From Bacteroides sp. (GTDB lineage Bacteria > Bacteroidota > Bacteroidia > Bacteroidales > Muribaculaceae), in contig JAAVCP010000004.1 in assembly GCA_014802265.1 (NCBI GenBank), positions 1-59,169 on the forward strand: a stretch of 59,169 bases of DNA, read 5' to 3'. The translations under genes and the position numbers were made by a program. The notes under the pieces were generated by a model that saw nothing but the letters and a program-made list of their open reading frames with translations, was not told the DNA's origin and searched no databases. This document shows positions 1-8,434 of the stretch, piece after piece; the stretch's first letter is position 1; each line of letters starts with the position of its first letter.

Positions 1-1
1 A

Positions 2-79
2 CTTGTCAAGCAATTTTATCACTTGACCATAGAGCGGCTGTCCGCTAAAATGACTATTTTTGCGCATCGGTTGTTTTAA
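2..79 (+). CDS. possible 3' end of an upstream gene
   Basis: An open frame enters from the left edge and stops with TAA at 77-79, giving about 25 residues rich in basic and hydrophobic residues (it ends HRLF). It is followed 30 bp later by a strong terminator on the same strand, which is what the end of a gene would look like. I do not recognise the product. A second frame stops at 46-48, so the choice of frame is uncertain. Confidence 0.25.
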   Translation, partial: LVKQFYHLTIERLSAKMTIFAHRLF

Positions 80-108
80 ATTTTTGGCGAAATCAAAATT
101 ACCGAAAA

Positions 109-147
109 GGGTCGATTCCTGCAAATGGAATCGACCCTAATTTTTTT
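109..147 (+). terminator. rho-independent terminator
   Basis: A perfect 11-bp stem (109-119 with 127-137) has a 7-nt loop and is followed by a T-tract at 141-147. It should end a rightward transcript entering from outside the window and so insulate the ATPase promoter at about 226. Confidence 0.8.
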
Positions 148-198
148 CTTATCTGAAAAGTTTTATCGGACAGCAATAATTTCAAAAAAATGGAGGTT

Positions 199-250
199 TG
201 TCCTAAAATTTAGGACAAAAATTGTTATCTTTGTCCCCAAATTTAGGACA
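199..250 (+). promoter_or_regulatory. promoter bracketed by two 19-bp palindromes
   Basis: The first palindrome, TGTCCTAAAATTTAGGACA (199-217), has perfect 9-bp arms around one central base. A second copy with a degenerate left half lies at 232-250 (right half TTTAGGACA identical). The -7 box TATCTTTG sits at 226-233, between and touching them. The second palindrome ends 2 bp before the ATG at 253. This geometry suggests two operator sites over the promoter and start of the ATPase gene. The regulator is not identified. Confidence 0.65.
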
Positions 251-252
251 CT

Positions 253-1557
253 ATGGATAAGTTTTATATCAAGACTCAAATTGCAATGCGTCAGGCGGAG
301 TTACCGACTGACTTAAAAAAACGAGAAAATCCTCTTCCGGTAAATGTAGGAAAGATTGTCACTATAGCCGGTGTAAGGCGATGTGGCAAATCTTCAAGAA
401 TGGAAGTTGTCGTTAACGAACTTCTTGCAATAGGGGTTGAAAGAGAGCGAATTTTATGGATTAGTTTCGATGACGAACGTCTGGTTCAGATGAATTCGGA
501 TGAACTTTACCAGATAATAGAAGCGTATCGCGAGATGTACCCGGAGATAGAATTATCATCCGTATATATGTTTTTTGATGAAATACAGTTGATTGAGAAC
601 TGGGAGTATTTTGTAATGCGTCTTTATAAACATTCCTCAAAGAACATATATATAAGTGGTAGTAATGCCACAATGCTAAGTACCGAACTTAAATCCGCCC
701 TGCGCGGGTGGCCCATTGAGGAGGAGACACTGCCACTTTCATTCCGTGAATTTTGCGATTTTAACGGGATCAAGACTGATGGCTGGTTAGAGTCTGATAT
801 GGCGAAATTACGTAATGCGTTTTTGGCTTACAACAATGAAGGTGGTTTTCCTGAAGTTGTGCTGACTCAAAATCCTCTCATGAAAGTAAGAATACTCCAA
901 ACCTATTTTGACACCATGTTGCTGAAAGATTTGGTGGAACACTACAATCTGTCGAATATAGAGGTTCTTCGGTATTTTCTGAAACGCATAATGGCTAATC
1001 TCACAAAGCCAACTTCTATCAGAGCCATACATGGTGACATCAAATCCCGTGGGCTTAAAGTTAGTAAGGATGATTTATATGATTGGGCAAATCACGCATG
1101 CGATATATTTATGTTTATCCGTGTTCCTAATTATAGTAAGTCGTTACAGAAAATTGAAAGTTCTCAGCCGAAATATTATTGTATCGACAACGGATTACGC
1201 AATGCTGTGCTGCTTCCTCAAAGTGATGATGACGGGAAAAAACTTGAAAATACCGTTTTTTTACAACTTTATCGACATCGTTGTCCAATTGATCAGATAT
1301 ATTATTATCAAGGAAAAGGTGAATGTGATTTTGTAATTCAGCGTGGTGTAGAGATCGACAGGCTTATTCAGGTGACGTGGAATATGAGTGATAAAGAGAC
1401 ACGCAGAAGGGAAATTAACGGGCTAATAGAGGCATCGGAAGCCACCGGTTGCCGAAATCTCATTATTATAACGGGTGATAACAGTGAAGAAATAAAGCTT
1501 GACGACGGTAAAGTTATTTATGTCTTGCCAGCTTGGAGATGGTTGTTGGAGAGGTGA
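253..1557 (+). CDS. AAA-family ATPase with DUF4143 domain
   Basis: The 434-residue protein has an N-terminal AAA_14-type ATPase domain with Walker A GVRRCGKSS (residues 40-48), Walker B YMFFDEIQ (about 105-112) and a sensor-like SGSNATML near 134. The C-terminal half is DUF4143, a domain related to the restriction-endonuclease fold; GECDFVI near 356 followed by LIQVTW resembles a PD-(D/E)XK core but lacks the usual lysine. Such ATPases exist in many paralogues in Bacteroidetes and their role is unsettled (toxin-like or DNA/RNA-linked functions have been suggested). It stands alone, with its own promoter and a terminator before it. The start at 253 is the first ATG after the -7 box and gives a leader of only about 15 nt. 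Confidence 0.88.
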   Translation: MDKFYIKTQIAMRQAELPTDLKKRENPLPVNVGKIVTIAGVRRCGKSSRMEVVVNELLAIGVERERILWISFDDERLVQMNSDELYQIIEAYREMYPEIELSSVYMFFDEIQLIENWEYFVMRLYKHSSKNIYISGSNATMLSTELKSALRGWPIEEETLPLSFREFCDFNGIKTDGWLESDMAKLRNAFLAYNNEGGFPEVVLTQNPLMKVRILQTYFDTMLLKDLVEHYNLSNIEVLRYFLKRIMANLTKPTSIRAIHGDIKSRGLKVSKDDLYDWANHACDIFMFIRVPNYSKSLQKIESSQPKYYCIDNGLRNAVLLPQSDDDGKKLENTVFLQLYRHRCPIDQIYYYQGKGECDFVIQRGVEIDRLIQVTWNMSDKETRRREINGLIEASEATGCRNLIIITGDNSEEIKLDDGKVIYVLPAWRWLLER

Positions 1558-1592
1558 ATTTAGTAACTATCAGTTATGTGTTTTTTGATTTA

Positions 1593-1648
1593 TTTTCACC
1601 TTTCATGTAGCTATTAAGAAAGTTAAATAGCTGCATGAAAGGTGAAAA
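1593..1648. repeat. long inverted repeat between convergent genes
   Basis: Arms 1593-1615 and 1626-1648 form a 23-bp stem with a single G-T wobble and a 10-nt loop. It lies between the converging ends of the ATPase gene (1557) and the secreted-protein gene (1741), so a bidirectional terminator is the simplest reading. However, neither side carries a U-tract; the arms themselves start ATTTT and end AAAAAT. Confidence 0.6.
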
Positions 1649-1740
1649 ATATCATTAAAATCTCTGGAAATTCTATAGGTACATATCTGTAAATATGGAT
1701 ACGAAATCCTTTTATCCTCTAAATTATTAAAGGATGAAGT

Positions 1741-4056
1741 TTAGATACGGACTTTGCGAACCACTCGTTTGCCGCCGTCGGTTACATTGACAAGGTAAAC
1801 GCCGTGGTTAAGGTTTGTAGTGTCTACTGTTGTGCCCTTAGAATGCGCAATTAATGTCCCGGCAGGGGTGTAGATTTCGATTACGGGATTCTCACAACCG
1901 CATACGGTGATAACTCCGTTAGTAACCGCTATTGCAATCTCCGGGGCAATAACAGTTTCAACACCAACGCTCGCGTCAATCTTGAAGGCGGGTGAAAGGG
2001 TCTGTTCCTGGAAATTGCCGGTAGCGTCGGTCAGAGTGATGCGTACGTCAAACCAGCCGTTTTCTGACTTGCGGTCAACGCTTGCGAGAGAGCCACGATA
2101 GTAAGTGCCGAAGCCGGGCATGAAGTCGCGCTCCGCAACGTTCTCAACCTCCAAGGGGAGGAAGAAGTCAGTGTCGTAAGGCGCATACTCAACCTTCACC
2201 TCGGCTGCCGGCTCCTCAGTATACCAGCTATTGTACGTCTCAGGGTTATACTCAAAATTAAAGTCACCACCATAGAACTCTATCACGCCATCTTCCCCGG
2301 TTGCATAGCGGTCAGTAAAGTTGTCTTCCTTATCCACAAAACGCACAATCTGCAATGTAGGTGGCTGCCAGTCAGAACGCGATAGATCAAAGCCAATACG
2401 GGTGACATTTTTACCGGGAATGCCGTCAATCGCTACGTTAGTGTCAGTAAACACAAAGTCAATCTTTCCTTCTTCCGGCAGACTGCCCCACTGCAACCCT
2501 TCCATCACCTCATCAGAAGGCACGGCATCGTCTACGGAAACTCTTCCCTCAGTAACTAACATGTCTACGCCACGGTTTTCGCCAAGACGTCCGATGAATG
2601 AAAAACTAAAACCCTTTCCCCAGTTATAATCAATCCCTGAAAAAACAAGTGTCGGGCAACCATAATTCCAAACATGGGGCTTAGATGCCTCGAATGATAA
2701 CCAGGGATTAGTTACCTGATCCATGTAAATATTTCTATCATTGGGTTGAAGGAGATAAGTACTGAATGTTTCAGTGTTATTTATACCTAACACCATGGGA
2801 ATATCCAAAGAAACATTCACCGGCAATCCTGTCATCATAGCATTCCAATCTTCAGATACTGAGGGAATAGGCATAACTTCATATTCATCAACCACATTTG
2901 GATCCTGGCAAATATGAATCCATTTCTTCATTGGCTCTGTACCACCATTTAAAGTACTTGTAGTAATACCTGACATTTTACCACCTCTAATGGAGGCATA
3001 GTTCAGAAAAACTGATTTGGATTTATCAAATTCAAAGACTATCGCTTCTCCATTTTCATCATAGAATATTTGAGGTTCGGCTTGATAAGGAGTCTCTGCA
3101 AATTCCGGCTTTAAGGTTACATAGTTATTAACATCATTAGTGAGGTTAGCTGATTTTGAAGAATCTGCCACAAATGAAATAATATATGCACCGTCAACGC
3201 TAATTGCATTGCTTCCGTAATAGAAAGCATAACCGTTGTTTGGCATGGTTCTGAGGTTGCCATAGCCCAACATATATTTTCGGTCACCTATTATCATTTC
3301 AAACGGAGAGAGCATATAAGATGACCCTATATTATGTTTCTTATTAAAAATTTCAAGATTTACACCTACGGATAAGACATTCCCGGGTATCTCATCAATG
3401 ACTTCAAAAGTTTCAAGAGCATATACCGGAATGTCTGTTTGTGGAGCTGTGCCATCAGGCATAAGTGCATTCCATGTAATCTCCACAGTAGCATCTGCTG
3501 CATCAAGGGTGATCTCCGTATCACCTTCTACATCTACTTCCTGAGCGGTGAGAAGTATATAGTTCCAATTCGCGTCATCCATGATAATTTCAATGTCATA
3601 GCTGCCCTGGGGGACAAGGAACTCTAATTTATCAGGAATTTGTGAGTCTGTAAATTCGTTGAAAAACCAGTAGTCTTCTGCATAATTTGGATATGCAATA
3701 CCCATTTCCACCCTGCTAACTTCGTCTTTGTCATATTTTAGGTTGACTGTTAAAGTGTAGGTAGATTCGCCGGCGCGTATTGGAGCTTTGGAGGGAGCGA
3801 TGCGGTTATTGTTGGCGGTGAGGTCGGTGAAGGAATGAGAGACAGTGATACCTTTCTTTGCAATACGGTCTTTCTGAGTCTTTGCTGCGAAGTCCTGAAA
3901 GCTGGTTGGGTTAGTGGGTTGGCTTGCAACCTGCTTCTTTTCTGTTTTGAATTTGAAGCCGGAGATTGTTCGTCCGGTGGTTGCTGACGGCGAGATTGCC
4001 ATCGCTGCGAGGCTGCACAGGAGCATGATTGCCGTCGCGAATAAGGTTTTTCTCAT
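1741..4056 (-). CDS. large secreted protein with T9SS-like C-terminal tail
   Basis: The protein is 771 residues when started at the ATG at 4056, where a clear signal peptide (MRKTLFATAIMLLCSLAAMA) begins. The frame stays open 45 codons further upstream, but that stretch is arginine-rich and lies in the leader. The body is Asp/Gly/Thr-rich and beta-like, with no enzyme motif I recognise. The last 70 residues (IEIYTPAGTLI, then LNHGVYLVNV and KRVVRKVRI) look like the type A sorting domain of type IX secretion cargo. The inferred role is a surface or secreted protein. It has its own promoter about 330 bp upstream. Confidence 0.8.
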   Translation of the reverse strand: MRKTLFATAIMLLCSLAAMAISPSATTGRTISGFKFKTEKKQVASQPTNPTSFQDFAAKTQKDRIAKKGITVSHSFTDLTANNNRIAPSKAPIRAGESTYTLTVNLKYDKDEVSRVEMGIAYPNYAEDYWFFNEFTDSQIPDKLEFLVPQGSYDIEIIMDDANWNYILLTAQEVDVEGDTEITLDAADATVEITWNALMPDGTAPQTDIPVYALETFEVIDEIPGNVLSVGVNLEIFNKKHNIGSSYMLSPFEMIIGDRKYMLGYGNLRTMPNNGYAFYYGSNAISVDGAYIISFVADSSKSANLTNDVNNYVTLKPEFAETPYQAEPQIFYDENGEAIVFEFDKSKSVFLNYASIRGGKMSGITTSTLNGGTEPMKKWIHICQDPNVVDEYEVMPIPSVSEDWNAMMTGLPVNVSLDIPMVLGINNTETFSTYLLQPNDRNIYMDQVTNPWLSFEASKPHVWNYGCPTLVFSGIDYNWGKGFSFSFIGRLGENRGVDMLVTEGRVSVDDAVPSDEVMEGLQWGSLPEEGKIDFVFTDTNVAIDGIPGKNVTRIGFDLSRSDWQPPTLQIVRFVDKEDNFTDRYATGEDGVIEFYGGDFNFEYNPETYNSWYTEEPAAEVKVEYAPYDTDFFLPLEVENVAERDFMPGFGTYYRGSLASVDRKSENGWFDVRITLTDATGNFQEQTLSPAFKIDASVGVETVIAPEIAIAVTNGVITVCGCENPVIEIYTPAGTLIAHSKGTTVDTTNLNHGVYLVNVTDGGKRVVRKVRI

Positions 4057-4377
4057 GGTGTGAGATTGTTTGGTTTTTCCTATGGCTCCCTGATAGAAAA
4101 GTGAAGAAATAAGAAAGGTGTGGAAACCTGTTGACTTCCTTCTATCAGGTCTTGGCCTACCTCGCATTAAAAAGTCAATAGACAGCCACACCGCTATTGC
4201 TTTTCACTGACTGAGATCAGTCATGGATAAAACAATCCCGATGCGAGCGTTTTATTGATCATTCTTAATGCGTTCAAACGGCCAAGTTTGATAGAAAGAA
4301 TAATTCAACAACACCCGTTGTTAATAAAAAAGTAAAGCTGCATTGCTTGCGCTCTCTTGCGCTGCGAAAAGCAACTT
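4057..4377 (-). other. long hairpin-rich 5' leader
   Basis: The transcript predicted from the promoter at 4384-4415 has about 320 untranslated nt. It contains a 10-bp perfect inverted repeat with 41 nt between the arms (4089-4098 with 4140-4149), a palindrome with 7-bp arms (4208-4223), and a GC-rich hairpin near 4347-4376. No riboswitch class was recognised. Some regulatory function is inferred from its length and structure only. Confidence 0.4.
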
Positions 4378-4383
4378 TGAGTG

Positions 4384-4415
4384 CAAAGTAATAACAAATT
4401 TCCCAATCTACCAAA
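4384..4415 (-). promoter_or_regulatory. Bacteroidetes-type promoter
   Basis: On the minus strand TTTG (4412-4415) is followed by exactly 20 bp and TTACTTTG (4384-4391). This matches the phylum consensus except for T instead of A at the second base of the -7 box. It points at the secreted-protein gene. Confidence 0.6.
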
Positions 4416-4589
4416 TCTTTCCTCAAAAAGTTTTTGGAAAACTCAGAGTAAAGTTTCCAATAAGAAGTGCAACGTCCTTCTCCTCTCCTCCGGGGAAGGC
4501 CGCGTGCCGAGGGGACTGAGCAAGCCCCCGTTGAGCTCACCGCGACAATGGAAATTTTAGAGCGAATTAACCTACAACACAAAAATCAC

Positions 4590-4611
4590 AAAAAAGGAGA
4601 CCGAAGTCTCC
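4590..4611 (-). terminator. orphan terminator, leftward
   Basis: On the minus strand a 6-bp stem GGAGAC/GTCTCC with a TTCG tetraloop runs into a six-base T-tract. No leftward gene precedes it. It would stop antisense transcription from the IS remnant before it reaches the secreted-protein promoter, or it is left over from a gene lost there. Confidence 0.6.
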
Positions 4612-4642
4612 CGGCGATTAAGTAATTTTGTGCTATAAATGA

Positions 4643-5079
4643 AAAAATATTGTTGGTAAAGATGGGAAAGGTGCCATCGTCACTCTGGTGGAGCGCAACA
4701 CATCCTTTACTATGGCAAGAAAACTGCCTGAAGGCAAGAATACGAAGGCTCTTGCCGAAATGGTGATTTTGATGCTGCTGCCATATATCAGTAAGATCCG
4801 ATCCATAACCACCGCCAACGGAAGCGAGTTCGCAGAGCATCTTCTTATAGCCAAACGCTTGAAAACAAAGATCCTCTTTGCCCATCCTTATTCCTCATGG
4901 GAAAAGGTTGCATTGAATATCACAATAAATTGATACAACAGTATATATCTAAGGGAACTGACTTGGATACTATAACTGCTCAAATACTTAAGGAAATAAT
5001 AATCAAGATAAACAGCAGACCCAGGAGGAAACTTGATTTTTCAACCCCGGTCGCCGAATTCTTCAAATTTATTGTCTAA
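4643..5079 (+). pseudogene. IS30-family transposase remnant
   Basis: The translation carries the IS30 DDE core: IVGKDGKGAIVTLVER, then SITTANGSEF, then HPYSSWEKG in one frame and, after a frameshift near 4900, IEYHNKLIQQYI and KINSRPRRKLDFSTP. In IS30 transposases the middle motif reads TTDNGSEF, so the second catalytic aspartate is replaced by alanine here. The N-terminal DNA-binding half is missing, and an in-frame stop at 4640 lies just upstream. The element is therefore dead on three counts. No terminal inverted repeats were found. Confidence 0.85.
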
Positions 5080-5191
5080 TTTGCACTTGCAGGTAGAATC
5101 TGCGGAGTAGGCGGTTAATTTTTAGAGTCAATCGCATTAAATTACAAAAACTAAAAGCTTGATTATTCGAACTTCTGAGTATTATAAACTG

Positions 5192-5232
5192 TTCTAATTA
5201 AGAATCCTAAAATTATGTTGGTTCTTTTAGAA
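5192..5232. other. hairpin upstream of DJ-1/PfpI gene
   Basis: TTCTAA (5192-5197) pairs with TTAGAA (5227-5232), and AAGAATCC pairs with GGTTCTT inside it with one bulged base. It lies 31 bp ahead of the next start codon and lacks a T-tract. It could be a leader structure or the decayed end of the IS. No clear promoter box was found for the next gene. Confidence 0.3.
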
Positions 5233-5263
5233 AACTTATAAAATTTATAATAATAAGCGAATT

Positions 5264-5944
5264 ATGAAGAATAAAATATTATTCGTTGTCACAAGTCATA
5301 GTGACTTAGGCACCACAGGTAAAAAGACAGGATATTTCTTGTCAGAAGTAACACATCCCTGGTCAGTATTGGAAACTGAATATGATATAGATGTAGTCAG
5401 TCCTAAAGGTGGTCGCCCGCCGGTTACAGGGTTTGACTTAAATGATCCAATAAACCGTAAATTCTGGGATAATCCTGATTGGCAGGATAAAATGAGTGAT
5501 ACTCTTACACCTGAACAGGTGAATCCGGCAAATTATGTGGCTATATTTTATGCAGGAGGACATGGCGCAATGTGGGATTTCCCTGATAATAAAGAATTAC
5601 AGAAAATCGCTTCCGCAATCTATGAAAACGGTGGTTATGTGGCAGCAGTATGTCATGGTCCTGCCGGAATTATAAATATTCCGCTTTCAAATGGTAAATT
5701 ACTGATAAATGGGAAGAAATTTGATTGCTTCACAAATGCTGAAGAGGAGGCTAACGGCACTGCGAAAATAGTGCCATTCATGCTTCAGACGGCACTGGAA
5801 GATCACGGAGGCATATTTAATGGAGCTGCCATGTGGGCAGATCACGTTGTGGTTGACGGCAGACTGCTTACCGGTCAAAATCCTATGTCGGCATTATCTC
5901 TTGGTAAAGTTCTTCTTGAGCAACTCAAGGCAGCTAATTTATAA
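5264..5944 (+). CDS. DJ-1/PfpI-family protein (Hsp31-like)
   Basis: The 226-residue protein belongs to the type 1 glutamine amidotransferase-like superfamily. The nucleophile elbow is VAAVCHGPAG (Cys followed by His, residues about 127-136). The conserved glutamate sits in SEVTHPW near residue 28, as in Hsp31-type proteins, and YAGGHGAMWDF forms the loop near the active site. Relatives act as glyoxalase III, deglycase or chaperone in carbonyl and other stress. The length matches the family. No signal peptide is present, so it is cytosolic. It is monocistronic, between the IS30 remnant and a convergent hairpin. Confidence 0.9.
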   Translation: MKNKILFVVTSHSDLGTTGKKTGYFLSEVTHPWSVLETEYDIDVVSPKGGRPPVTGFDLNDPINRKFWDNPDWQDKMSDTLTPEQVNPANYVAIFYAGGHGAMWDFPDNKELQKIASAIYENGGYVAAVCHGPAGIINIPLSNGKLLINGKKFDCFTNAEEEANGTAKIVPFMLQTALEDHGGIFNGAAMWADHVVVDGRLLTGQNPMSALSLGKVLLEQLKAANL

Positions 5945-5963
5945 AATAATAAGTCTTTACAAA

Positions 5964-6011
5964 TTAAGACCAAAATACCAAATTACTGCTTTTTTGGTAT
6001 TTTGGTCTTAA
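5964..6011. terminator. convergent-gene hairpin, 19-bp perfect stem
   Basis: Arms 5964-5982 and 5993-6011 are perfectly complementary, with a 10-nt loop. It lies between the convergent ends at 5944 and 6033 and probably serves both genes. U-richness is within the arm rather than after it. Confidence 0.7.
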
Positions 6012-6032
6012 AATTATTGATTGGAAGGGTAG

Positions 6033-8276
6033 TTAATGGACTGTGAATTTGGCTTTTGAACGGATATCGGCTGATGAGGCACCGATTAGAGCTTCAAAAT
6101 CACCCGGTTCGCATACCCATGCGTGCTTGTCGGCATCAAAGAAGCTTAGATCAGGCTCAGTGATTTCAAATGTCACAGTTTTTGTCTCTCCGGGCTGGAG
6201 GAACACTTTTGAAAACCCTTTCAACTCTTTTTCCGGACGGTCAACAGATGCCTTGGAGTCATGGATATATAATTCTACCACCTCACTGCCTGCGCGCTTG
6301 CCGGTGTTAGTAACCGGAACCGATACGGTAAATTTATCATTCTTTGAACCTTGAGCCTTGTCTACACTGGCTTTACCATATTTAAAGGTAGTGTAGCTTA
6401 AGCCATGACCAAAGGGGAAAGTAGGCTTAAGGTTATTTTTATCAATGAAACGATAACCTACGTATATACCCTCGTTGTAAGGCATATCGAAAATATCATT
6501 TCCAAATTTATCCTTTGCAGGGGTACCGGGATATTCCCCGAGTTTATGTGCTCCACATTGCATCAGGTCAGCATAATAGGTATACGGGAGCTTGCCGCTT
6601 GGATTAACATCACCGCTCAACACGTCAGCAATGGCATTGCCTGTTTCATTACCCAGGTACCATGCCTGCAGAATGGCGGGTACCTCGTCAGCCCAAGGCA
6701 TTGCCACACCTGTGCCGCTAATGTTTACCACCACAAGATTCTTATTGGCTTTAGCTAAAGCCTTTATAAGTGCGTCCTGACCGTAAGGAAGTTCCATTGA
6801 AAGGCGATCGGAATCTTCCGCATCATTATGGTCAGCCTTGTTTAAGCCGCCGAAGTAGAGGACGATATCGGCATCTTTGGCTGCTTTAACGGCAGCATCG
6901 GTCAACTCTGCAACACTACGGAAATCACGTAGGTCTTGATTTGTCTTCACACCATTATATTCTCCTAATGTGTCGCCCACATATCCGCGCTCATACACAA
7001 TCTCAAAATCCTTGCCGAATCTTTTCTTTATTCCTTCAAGCGGAGTGATCTCGTAGGCAGCCTTAAGAGAGGAACTGCCACCACCCACAGTCATCATCTT
7101 GATGGCATTTTCACCGATTACTGCAATTTTCTTTACCTTTTCGGGAGATATGGGAAGCAGATCATTCTGATTTTTAAGAAGCACTATACCTTCGCCCCCA
7201 ATCTTACGGCAGGCAGCAATATGCTCATCACTCACCATTGATCCCCAGGGTCTGTTGCGGTTCATAGCTGTTCGGAAGGTAAGACGCAACACTCTGCGCA
7301 CCTTGTCGTCAAGCTCATCTTCAGTGAATTTACCCTCTTTGATACCGTTAAGATACGGATTGGCAAGCCAATAGTTATCGTAAGCGTTTGAGCGTCCGTT
7401 GGAAAGACCGTCAGTCCAGCTTCCGAATTCCATATCGAGTCCGCCGGTTACGGCAGTTTCAGTGTCATGCACAGCTCCCCAGTCTGAAATCACTGCGCCG
7501 TCCCATCCCCATTCGCCTTTCAGAATATCGTTCATGAGAATAGGGTTATAGCTTGCATGTTCCCCCCTGAAGAGGTTATATCCACCCATAAAGCTCCAGG
7601 CACCGCCGTCAAGAGCAGCCGCCTTGAATGCAGGGAGATATATCTCGTAAAGGGTGCGGTCGTCAACTATCGGATTTGAGGTGTGGCGGTTGATTTCATT
7701 GTTGTTGAGGGCGAAGTGTTTCACGCATACTGCAACGCCATTGTCTTGCACGCCCTTAACATAATCAGTTGCCATTTTGCCTGAAAGATAAGGGTCTTCA
7801 CCAAGATATTCGAAATTTCTGCCACAAAGGGGTGTGCGGTAGATATTTATACCGGGACCGAGAAGTACGGCTTTATTACGGAACCGGGCTTCCTCGCCGA
7901 TACTTTTGCCATAAAGATTAGCCATGTCAGTATTCCAGGTTGCCGCAAGGCATGTCAAAGATGGGAAGGCTGTGCAGGAGTCATTGGTCCATGATGCCTG
8001 TTCCCATTCGTCCCAGAGCACTTCAGGGCGCACACCCATCGGGCCATCTGTGCACCATAATTCAGGAATGCCAAGACGTGGAACTCCGGGGGCACTGAAC
8101 TTTGACTGAGCATGTATGATTCCGATTTTCTCTTCGAGAGTCATTTTTGAGAGAGCATCTTCCACTCTTTCCTCAATTGATTTTGAGTCGTCGAGGTAGA
8201 CAGGCGTCTGTGCAGCCATCGTATGGGCAAACCCCATCATTAATGCTGCCGCTGCCAAAAGATTAATAAGTTTCAT
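6033..8276 (-). CDS. glycoside hydrolase family 3, beta-glucosidase-like
   Basis: The 747-residue protein starts with a signal peptide (cleavage after about residue 22), so it is periplasmic or surface-exposed. The GH3 N-terminal barrel carries KHFALNNNE and the nucleophile in GAVISDWGA (Asp265). The GH3 C-terminal domain follows, with the loop HNDAEDSDRLSMELP that usually holds the acid/base residue. An Fn3-like domain ends the protein. The overall layout resembles BglX-type beta-glucosidases, although beta-xylosidase activity cannot be excluded. There is no SusC/SusD pair nearby, so it is not in an obvious polysaccharide utilisation locus. Its promoter box is at 8333-8340. Confidence 0.92.
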   Translation of the reverse strand: MKLINLLAAAALMMGFAHTMAAQTPVYLDDSKSIEERVEDALSKMTLEEKIGIIHAQSKFSAPGVPRLGIPELWCTDGPMGVRPEVLWDEWEQASWTNDSCTAFPSLTCLAATWNTDMANLYGKSIGEEARFRNKAVLLGPGINIYRTPLCGRNFEYLGEDPYLSGKMATDYVKGVQDNGVAVCVKHFALNNNEINRHTSNPIVDDRTLYEIYLPAFKAAALDGGAWSFMGGYNLFRGEHASYNPILMNDILKGEWGWDGAVISDWGAVHDTETAVTGGLDMEFGSWTDGLSNGRSNAYDNYWLANPYLNGIKEGKFTEDELDDKVRRVLRLTFRTAMNRNRPWGSMVSDEHIAACRKIGGEGIVLLKNQNDLLPISPEKVKKIAVIGENAIKMMTVGGGSSSLKAAYEITPLEGIKKRFGKDFEIVYERGYVGDTLGEYNGVKTNQDLRDFRSVAELTDAAVKAAKDADIVLYFGGLNKADHNDAEDSDRLSMELPYGQDALIKALAKANKNLVVVNISGTGVAMPWADEVPAILQAWYLGNETGNAIADVLSGDVNPSGKLPYTYYADLMQCGAHKLGEYPGTPAKDKFGNDIFDMPYNEGIYVGYRFIDKNNLKPTFPFGHGLSYTTFKYGKASVDKAQGSKNDKFTVSVPVTNTGKRAGSEVVELYIHDSKASVDRPEKELKGFSKVFLQPGETKTVTFEITEPDLSFFDADKHAWVCEPGDFEALIGASSADIRSKAKFTVH

Positions 8277-8332
8277 GATAATTGCACTGTTTTGTTTTAT
8301 ACGATTATTGGTATGGTGTGTTTATTCATCTG

Positions 8333-8340
8333 CAAAAGTA
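8333..8340 (-). promoter_or_regulatory. -7 box for the GH3 gene
   Basis: The minus strand reads TACTTTTG here, a full TAnnTTTG match, giving a leader of about 50 nt. No TTTG was seen at the usual -33 distance. Confidence 0.5.
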
Positions 8341-8434
8341 ATTAAAATCTTTGAAAAATATGCTATAAATTCATACCATATTAATAAATTAGCATTATTT
8401 CACATTTTAAAGCTACATTCTATGGATATGCACC

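Noticed and set aside
4274..4582. 102-codon minus-strand frame upstream of the secreted protein
   Set aside because: It runs across the predicted promoter and GC-rich hairpins and looks like no protein. I treat it as leader and intergenic DNA.
8277..8434. Polysaccharide utilisation locus around the GH3 gene
   Set aside because: No SusC/SusD pair, sensor or other glycosidase is near. The neighbours are housekeeping or stress genes.
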